NCBI GenBank assembly: GCA_015655535.1
Contig: JAATEW010000149.1
Span: 1-15,404 of the forward strand
Length of the DNA: 15,404 bases
Origin: Hyphomicrobiales bacterium
GTDB taxonomy: Bacteria > Pseudomonadota > Alphaproteobacteria > Rhizobiales > Beijerinckiaceae
Reading direction: 5' to 3'
Shown here: piece by piece, positions 14,583 to 15,404 of the stretch
Position numbering within the stretch: position 1 is the stretch's first letter
How the letters are laid out: the number at the start of each line of letters is the position of its first letter
The notes under the pieces: model-generated
Database searches by the model: none
What the model saw: the letters and a program-made list of their open reading frames with translations, nothing else
Told to the model about the DNA's origin: nothing
Made by a program: the position numbers and the translations under genes

Positions 14583-14951
14583 TTACTTCTTCTTGCCGGC
14601 GATCGGCTTCGCCTTGCCCTTGCGGGTGCGCGCATTGGTATGCGTGCGTTGCACGCGGACCGGCAATTGACGCCTATGGCGCAGGCCGCGGTAGCAGCCG
14701 AGATCCATGAGACGCTTGATGTTGATCGCGACTTCGCGGCGCAGATCGCCCTCGACAATATAGTCGCGGTCGATCGTTTCGCGAATCTGCAGGACTTCCG
14801 CGTCGGTCAGTTCGGCGACGCGGCGTTCTGCCGGGATATGCACTTTTTCACAGATTTCTTCGGCCTTCTTCGGGCCGATGCCGTGGATATATTGAAGCGC
14901 GATAATCACGCGCTTGTTCGTCGGTATATTGACGCCAGCGATACGAGCCAA
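14583..14951 (-). CDS. rpsM: 30S ribosomal protein S13
   Basis: S13 is in the head of the small subunit and forms bridges to the large subunit. The 122-residue product begins ARIAGVNIPTNKRV, has the helix-two-turn-helix region YIHGIGPKKAEEICEK, and ends with GLRHRRQLPVRVQRTHTNARTRKG and a lysine tail. The start codon is TTG at 14951: the conserved MARIAGVNIP begins exactly there and no in-frame ATG or GTG fits. GGAG is seven bases upstream. It opens the operon after adk, behind a 229-bp leader region with a candidate promoter and two hairpins. Confidence 0.98.
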   Translation of the reverse strand: MARIAGVNIPTNKRVIIALQYIHGIGPKKAEEICEKVHIPAERRVAELTDAEVLQIRETIDRDYIVEGDLRREVAINIKRLMDLGCYRGLRHRRQLPVRVQRTHTNARTRKGKAKPIAGKKK

Positions 14952-14970
14952 AAGGCTTCTCCATTTTTGA

Positions 14971-14991
14971 TCGTTTCGGGATACGAAACGA
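14971..14991 (-). promoter_or_regulatory. Hairpin in the rpsM leader, next to the ribosome binding site
   Basis: TCGTTTCG (14971-14978) pairs with CGAAACGA (14984-14991) around a 5-base loop: a perfect 8-bp stem that ends about six bases before the GGAG of rpsM. Its place suits translational control by a ribosomal protein, but this is inference. Confidence 0.45.
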
Positions 14992-14997
14992 GGATGT

Positions 14998-15030
14998 CCC
15001 CGCGTCCGGTGGAGGCCGGCCCTCGCGGGG
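14998..15030 (-). promoter_or_regulatory. GC-rich stem in the rpsM leader
   Basis: CCCCGCG (14998-15004) pairs with CGCGGGG (15024-15030); inside it CCGG (15006-15009) can pair with CCGG (15016-15019). The structure is upstream of the 14971-14991 hairpin in the transcript, so the leader would fold as two consecutive stems. Confidence 0.45.
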
Positions 15031-15086
15031 CGAGACGCGGCAAAGCCTAAGCCTGCCGATACTCGGTTGAGAGGTTGGAACCGCTG

Positions 15087-15135
15087 CTTCTAGAGGCGCG
15101 CGTCCAATGCGTCAACCCTATATAGGCGCTGTCAA
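15087..15135 (-). promoter_or_regulatory. Candidate promoter of the rpsM operon
   Basis: On the - strand TTGACG (15110-15115) is followed after 17 bases by TAGAAG (15087-15092), a plausible sigma-70-type pair. A second -35-like TTGACA (15130-15135) lies 20 bp further upstream, with CTATATAG between the two, but lacks a good -10 at 17 bp. The position between adk and rpsM fits a booster promoter for the rpsM-rplQ block. Confidence 0.4.
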
Positions 15136-15180
15136 GAAAAATTCACGCGGCCGGCGCCAAGGCCGGATGAACGGCCAGGT

Positions 15181-15404
15181 TCAGTGCTCGATCAATTGAT
15201 CGATCGCCTGCGACACAGACTCGATCGGGGCCATGCCATCAACCGTCTTCAAGGCGCCCTTCTCGGCATAATAGTTTGAGACCGGCGCGGTCTGCGCCTT
15301 ATAGGCCTCGAGACGGATCTTGAATGCGTCCGGATTATCGTCTGCCCGGACGGTTCCGCCGGCTTTGAGGGTCTCATCGGCGCGGGTTTTGATGCGGTCG
15401 AGCA
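15181..15404 (-). CDS. adk: Adenylate kinase, C-terminal end (partial)
   Basis: The gene runs off the right edge, so only the last 73 residues are visible; the ATP-binding P-loop is outside. Adenylate kinase interconverts AMP plus ATP with two ADP in the cytoplasm. The visible part contains the conserved TVRADDNPDAFKIRLEAYKA, where the arginines and aspartates belong to the phosphate-binding and lid-contact set, then the typical APVSNYYAEKG and a C-terminal helix (ESVSQAIDQLIEH). The stop TGA is at 15181-15183. The position just before rpsM is the usual alphaproteobacterial order (secY-adk-rpsM). After the stop, GC-rich repeats around 15150-15170 and an AATTTTTC tract could form a weak terminator, but stem and T run are not well spaced. 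Confidence 0.93.
   Translation of the reverse strand, partial: LDRIKTRADETLKAGGTVRADDNPDAFKIRLEAYKAQTAPVSNYYAEKGALKTVDGMAPIESVSQAIDQLIEH

Noticed and set aside
15136..15175. Possible intrinsic terminator after adk
   Set aside because: CGGCC/GGCCG repeats and a T run are present, but the T run is about eight bases away from the stem; too poorly spaced to call, and read-through into rpsM is expected.

Overview
The window reads as chromosomal DNA of an alphaproteobacterium, most likely of the order Hyphomicrobiales (Rhizobiales), perhaps near the Beijerinckiaceae or Methylocystaceae. This rests on the GC-rich coding sequence, the order of the LPS-transport and maturation genes, the adk-rpsM-rpsK-rpoA-rplQ order without rpsD, and imperfect palindromes of the dispersed type common in that order. 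The taxonomic call is inference; there is no rRNA gene to settle it.

Layout. (1) Positions 2-226 hold the 3' end of a ParA-family ATPase gene on the + strand. (2) Positions 317-3197 on the - strand hold pepA (leucyl aminopeptidase), holC (DNA polymerase III chi), a 112-residue unknown protein whose start overlaps the holC stop, and a 104-residue unknown protein. (3) Positions 3198-3848 form the one long gap without a convincing gene, between the divergent pepA and lptG. This is where lptF normally lies in related genomes, and lptF is absent. (4) Positions 3849-10436 on the + strand carry a tight run lptG-lptD-surA-pdxA-rsmA, with junctions that overlap or are 39 bp apart. The first three genes build and insert the outer membrane LPS machinery; pdxA (vitamin B6 synthesis) and rsmA (16S rRNA dimethylation) ride along as in many proteobacteria. 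(5) gmk (guanylate kinase) converges on rsmA, with a small palindrome that contains both stop codons. (6) Positions 11250-12045 hold an unrecognised 244-residue protein gene with a very strong intrinsic terminator. (7) Positions 12251-15404 on the - strand are the alpha-operon end of the ribosomal protein cluster: the end of adk, then rpsM, rpsK, rpoA and rplQ. A candidate promoter and a folded leader lie between adk and rpsM.

Almost every gene is a housekeeping gene. I do not see a defence system, prophage, insertion sequence, CRISPR array or tRNA. The points worth a second look are the missing lptF, the structured non-coding stretches inside the ribosomal operon (including an antisense-facing terminator), TTG and GTG starts on rpsM and rpoA, the orphan 244-residue gene at an apparent synteny break, and the unknown gene translationally coupled to holC.
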